Shown piece after piece: positions 5,469-5,693 of a stretch of 5,693 nt of DNA. Origin of the DNA: Lachnospiraceae bacterium (GTDB lineage Bacteria > Bacillota > Clostridia > Lachnospirales > Lachnospiraceae); assembly GCA_004556655.1 (NCBI GenBank), contig SFGF01000122.1, forward strand, positions 1-5,693, given 5' to 3'. Each line of letters starts with the position of its first letter. Positions within the stretch are counted from its first letter, which is position 1. A model generated the notes under the pieces. It did not search any database. It was not told the DNA's origin and saw only the letters and a list, made by a program, of their open reading frames with translations. Made by a program: the position numbers and the translations under genes.

Positions 5469-5693
5469 ATGAGTAACCGCAAATTTAATCTGGATAATGA
5501 GGTACAGCCGGAAATCCATTTCCGTCTGCTTTCCATATCGGCATCCAAATTTGAAAATGACTGGACTTCTTTTCCCCACAGCCATCATTTTACGGAAATC
5601 TTCTTTATTAAAGACGGCACCGGACGCATGCTGATCGAAAATGAATCTGTTCCGGTCTCCTCAAACAGCCTTGTCGTGATCGGTGCACAGGTA
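5469..5693 (+). CDS. AraC-family transcriptional regulator, N-terminal sensor part; cut by window edge
   Basis: Only the first 75 codons are visible, so the C-terminal DNA-binding domain cannot be seen. The segment FPHSHHFTEIFFIKDGTG (35-52), followed by RMLIENESVPVSSNSLVVIG (53-72), is the start of the AraC-type cupin ligand-binding domain: the His-x-His-x-x-x-Glu element and the turn before the PGD-like strand. Full-length members are usually about 280-300 residues with two C-terminal helix-turn-helix motifs. The ATG is chosen because translation is continuous with the domain from here, and AAGGA (5453-5457) lies upstream at a rather long 11-base spacing. The gene is divergent from the transporter operon, the usual arrangement for a local sugar-responsive activator. 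Activation of that operon is inferred; the ligand is unknown. Confidence 0.88.
   Translation, partial: MSNRKFNLDNEVQPEIHFRLLSISASKFENDWTSFPHSHHFTEIFFIKDGTGRMLIENESVPVSSNSLVVIGAQV

Noticed and set aside
5357..5548. Minus-strand reading frame of 63 codons across the control region and the start of the AraC-type gene.
   Set aside because: Runs antisense to the regulator's coding start and through its promoter, without a ribosome site or recognisable domain.

Overview
The window looks like a carbohydrate-utilisation locus from a low-to-moderate GC, Gram-positive gut Clostridia, most likely Lachnospiraceae (Roseburia/Eubacterium-like). The clues are AT-rich spacers, strong AGGAGG-type ribosome binding sites, a lipoprotein solute-binding protein, CUT1-type permeases without their own ATPase, and the particular enzyme set. 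The genus is an inference; no rRNA or marker gene is present.

Layout. A divergent AT-rich control region (about 5213-5468) separates a rightward AraC-type regulator, cut by the right window edge (5469-5693), from a leftward operon. In transcription order the operon holds: a lipoprotein sugar-binding protein (5212-3854), a 69-nt gap with a stem-loop, a MalF-type permease (3784-2894), a MalG-type permease (2910-2095), a small helical cytosolic protein (2095-1634), a right-handed beta-helix protein (1683-382), and the first 100 residues of a GH112 phosphorylase (300-1, cut by the left edge). Several genes overlap (8 or 17 nt, 1 nt and 50 nt), so they are probably translationally coupled. No gap exceeds 300 bases.

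How they work together. The 153-residue and 433-residue proteins resemble the two parts of a GH136 lacto-N-biosidase: a helical N-terminal part (subunit I) and a catalytic beta-helix part (subunit II). They are encoded here as two separate genes overlapping by 50 nt. The beta-helix carries an Asp-x6-Asp pair (D335/D342) that matches the spacing I recall for the GH136 catalytic aspartates. Neither part has a signal peptide. The simplest model is import of an intact oligosaccharide such as lacto-N-tetraose or a mucin-type glycan. Cytosolic GH136 would then release lacto-N-biose (Gal-beta-1,3-GlcNAc), and GH112 would phosphorolyse it to galactose 1-phosphate and GlcNAc. The AraC-type protein is the likely activator, because the operon promoter has a consensus -10 but a very poor -35. 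The ATPase is missing and is presumably a shared, unlinked MsiK-type protein.

The family calls for the transporter, GH112 and AraC proteins are firm. The GH136 call rests on remembered family features and gene context, with no search run. The locus type (GH136 + GH112 + ABC importer + AraC) resembles described host-glycan loci of butyrate-producing Clostridiales. The points most worth checking are the two-gene split with its long overlap and the control-region repeats.
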